From Dehalococcoidia bacterium (GTDB lineage Bacteria; Chloroflexota; Dehalococcoidia; E44-bin15), in NCBI GenBank assembly GCA_030667555.1, contig DAOUVR010000088.1, positions 1-5,416 of the forward strand: 5,416 nt of DNA, read 5' to 3'. The position numbers and the translations under genes are program-made. Position 1 is the first letter of the stretch. Each line of letters begins with the position of its first letter. This document shows, in pieces, positions 4,132 to 5,416 of this stretch. The notes under the pieces were generated by a model that worked only from the letters and a program-made list of their open reading frames with translations, was not told the origin of the DNA and did not search any database.

Positions 4132-5416
4132 ATGGAACGGATCGGTGTTTTTATCTGCCATTGTAAGCTTATGGCATCTATAGACACTAAGCCAGTTGTG
4201 GAGGCTATCAGCAAGAAACCAGGCGTAGTCCATACCGCAGCTTACGAAGATCTGTGCATCGCGCCAGGGCTGGAGCAAGTCAAGGATGCAATTAAGAACG
4301 AAAAATTAGACGGAGTGTTGATCACCAGTTGCTCCCCGGTTCTTCACGAAGAGGTATTACGCCGGGATGTGACATCCGCTGGCCTTGAAGCTCACCAGAT
4401 TCAAGTTGTTGACATCAGGAGCCACAATGGTATCAAGGAGACTACGCAGAGAGCTATCGAGGCTATCGAGAGCGCCCTGGAGAGTCTGAAGGCTAGCCTG
4501 CCCCCTGTGCGCACCAAGGTGCCGATTACCAAGAAGGTGCTCGTTATCGGCGGCGGCATCGCCGGAATCCGAGCATCATTGGATATCGCTGATGGTGGCT
4601 ATCAGGTCATCCTCGTGGAAAGGACGCACAGCATCGGAGGACACATGATCCAGTACTCGGAGACATTCCCCACACTGGACTGCCCACAGTGCATTGAGAC
4701 CCCGCTGATGACAGACACTGGTCAGCACGATAACATAACCATCTATGCCCATAGCGAGATTGAGGAAATCACGGGAAGTATCGGGAAGTTCAAGGTCAGA
4801 ATTCGAAGAAAGGCGGCATATGTCGATTGGGACAAGTGTAATGGCTGCCTAATGTGCACCGAGAAGTGCCCACCCAGGGTCCTGTCCGAATACGAACGAT
4901 ATCTGGACATGCCAAAGAGACAGGCACATCGCAGAGCAATCTGGGTCCCGCACGCTCAAGCCGTCCCTATGAGACCTATCATCGACAGGGAACATTGCCT
5001 TCATTTCACCAAGGGCAAGTGTGAGGTGTGTGTGGACACATGTCCTAACAAGGCCATTGACTTCGACCAGCAAGACAGCTTCTTAGAAATAGAAGTTGGA
5101 GCAATCGTTGTAGCTTCAGGTTTTGACCTCATGCCCAAGAGTGCGATCAAAGAATACGACCTGGACCCAGACATCCTCGAGGGAATTGAGTTCGAGCGCA
5201 TCCTTTGTCCCGCAGGCCCTACCGCAGGCAAAGTCATAAGACCATCCGATGGCAGGGAGCCCAAGACAATAGCATTCATCTCCTGTTGCGGCTCGCGTGA
5301 CCCGGAACATGGTGTCCCCTATTGCTCCAGGGTGTGCTGCATGTACCTGGTGAAGATGGCACTCCTCTACAAGCACGTGGTTCACGACGGTCAAGCATTC
5401 ATCTTCTACATAGATA
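4132..5416 (+). CDS. hdrA: Heterodisulfide reductase subunit A-like flavoprotein (HdrA), 3'-truncated by window end
   Basis: Flavin- and iron-sulfur-containing core subunit of HdrABC, which in characterised complexes carries the FAD for electron bifurcation. The open frame of 428 codons runs to the window edge without a stop; full HdrA is about 650 residues. In order: N-terminal domain (1-130) with Cys9, Cys11, Cys42 and Cys67; FAD-binding VLVIGGGIAG at 136-145; SIGGHMIQYSETFPTLDCPQC at 167-187 with Cys184 and Cys187; a ferredoxin motif at Cys236, 239, 242, 246 (CNGCLMCTEKCP); a second, looser cluster motif at Cys289, 297, 300, 304 (CLHFTKGKCEVCVDTCP); and a distal group Cys385-386, Cys398, Cys402-403 (ISCCGSRDP ... 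YCSRVCCMY). The N-terminal domain is unusual: CHCG is CHCK, and the block normally reading IREQCSWVH is IRSHNG. It starts 1 base after hdrB. Physiological electron partners such as a hydrogenase, MvhD or FloxCD are not seen in the window. Confidence 0.94.
   Translation, partial: MERIGVFICHCKLMASIDTKPVVEAISKKPGVVHTAAYEDLCIAPGLEQVKDAIKNEKLDGVLITSCSPVLHEEVLRRDVTSAGLEAHQIQVVDIRSHNGIKETTQRAIEAIESALESLKASLPPVRTKVPITKKVLVIGGGIAGIRASLDIADGGYQVILVERTHSIGGHMIQYSETFPTLDCPQCIETPLMTDTGQHDNITIYAHSEIEEITGSIGKFKVRIRRKAAYVDWDKCNGCLMCTEKCPPRVLSEYERYLDMPKRQAHRRAIWVPHAQAVPMRPIIDREHCLHFTKGKCEVCVDTCPNKAIDFDQQDSFLEIEVGAIVVASGFDLMPKSAIKEYDLDPDILEGIEFERILCPAGPTAGKVIRPSDGREPKTIAFISCCGSRDPEHGVPYCSRVCCMYLVKMALLYKHVVHDGQAFIFYID

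Overview
The window is a plus-strand stretch of a bacterial (or possibly archaeal) chromosome from a strict anaerobe. The best guess is Chloroflexota, class Dehalococcoidia or a relative. This rests on a 309-residue malate dehydrogenase of the Chloroflexus-like type, a two-subunit oxygen-sensitive class I fumarase, a cytoplasmic HdrABC-type iron-sulfur complex, and the order isocitrate-type dehydrogenase / malate dehydrogenase / fumarase, which I recall from Dehalococcoides-like genomes. Taxonomy is an inference and could not be checked by search.

Layout. Bases 1-142 are the last 46 codons of a biotin-dependent acyl-CoA carboxyltransferase (propionyl-CoA carboxylase beta / methylmalonyl-CoA decarboxylase alpha type). 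Bases 143-1031 hold two decayed genes. The first is a fragment of an isopropylmalate dehydratase/aconitase small subunit that lacks its N-terminal part and abuts the carboxyltransferase stop. The second is an isocitrate/isopropylmalate dehydrogenase that has lost its start codon (ATA where ATG is expected), two internal blocks and several catalytic residues. Neither relic contains an in-frame stop. From 1051 an intact, tightly packed cluster follows: mdh, class I fumarase alpha subunit, hdrC, hdrB and hdrA (hdrA runs off the end after 428 codons). Gaps are 4, 0, 10 and 1 bases, so co-transcription and translational coupling are likely. No gene is supported on the minus strand, and I saw no RNA gene, mobile element, CRISPR array or convincing terminator.

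Function. Malate dehydrogenase and fumarase interconvert oxaloacetate, malate and fumarate. With the upstream carboxyltransferase they fit a methylmalonyl-CoA/succinate or partial TCA route. The two relics would have covered the citrate-isocitrate-oxoglutarate branch (or leucine synthesis), so this locus seems to have lost that branch. HdrABC handles low-potential electrons by flavin-based bifurcation in known systems; its partner here is not visible. Points worth a second look are the relic pair, a Ser in place of the NAD-binding Asp in mdh, the absence of a fumarase beta gene next to alpha, and an atypical N-terminal domain in HdrA. I see no clear evidence of an entirely new system.
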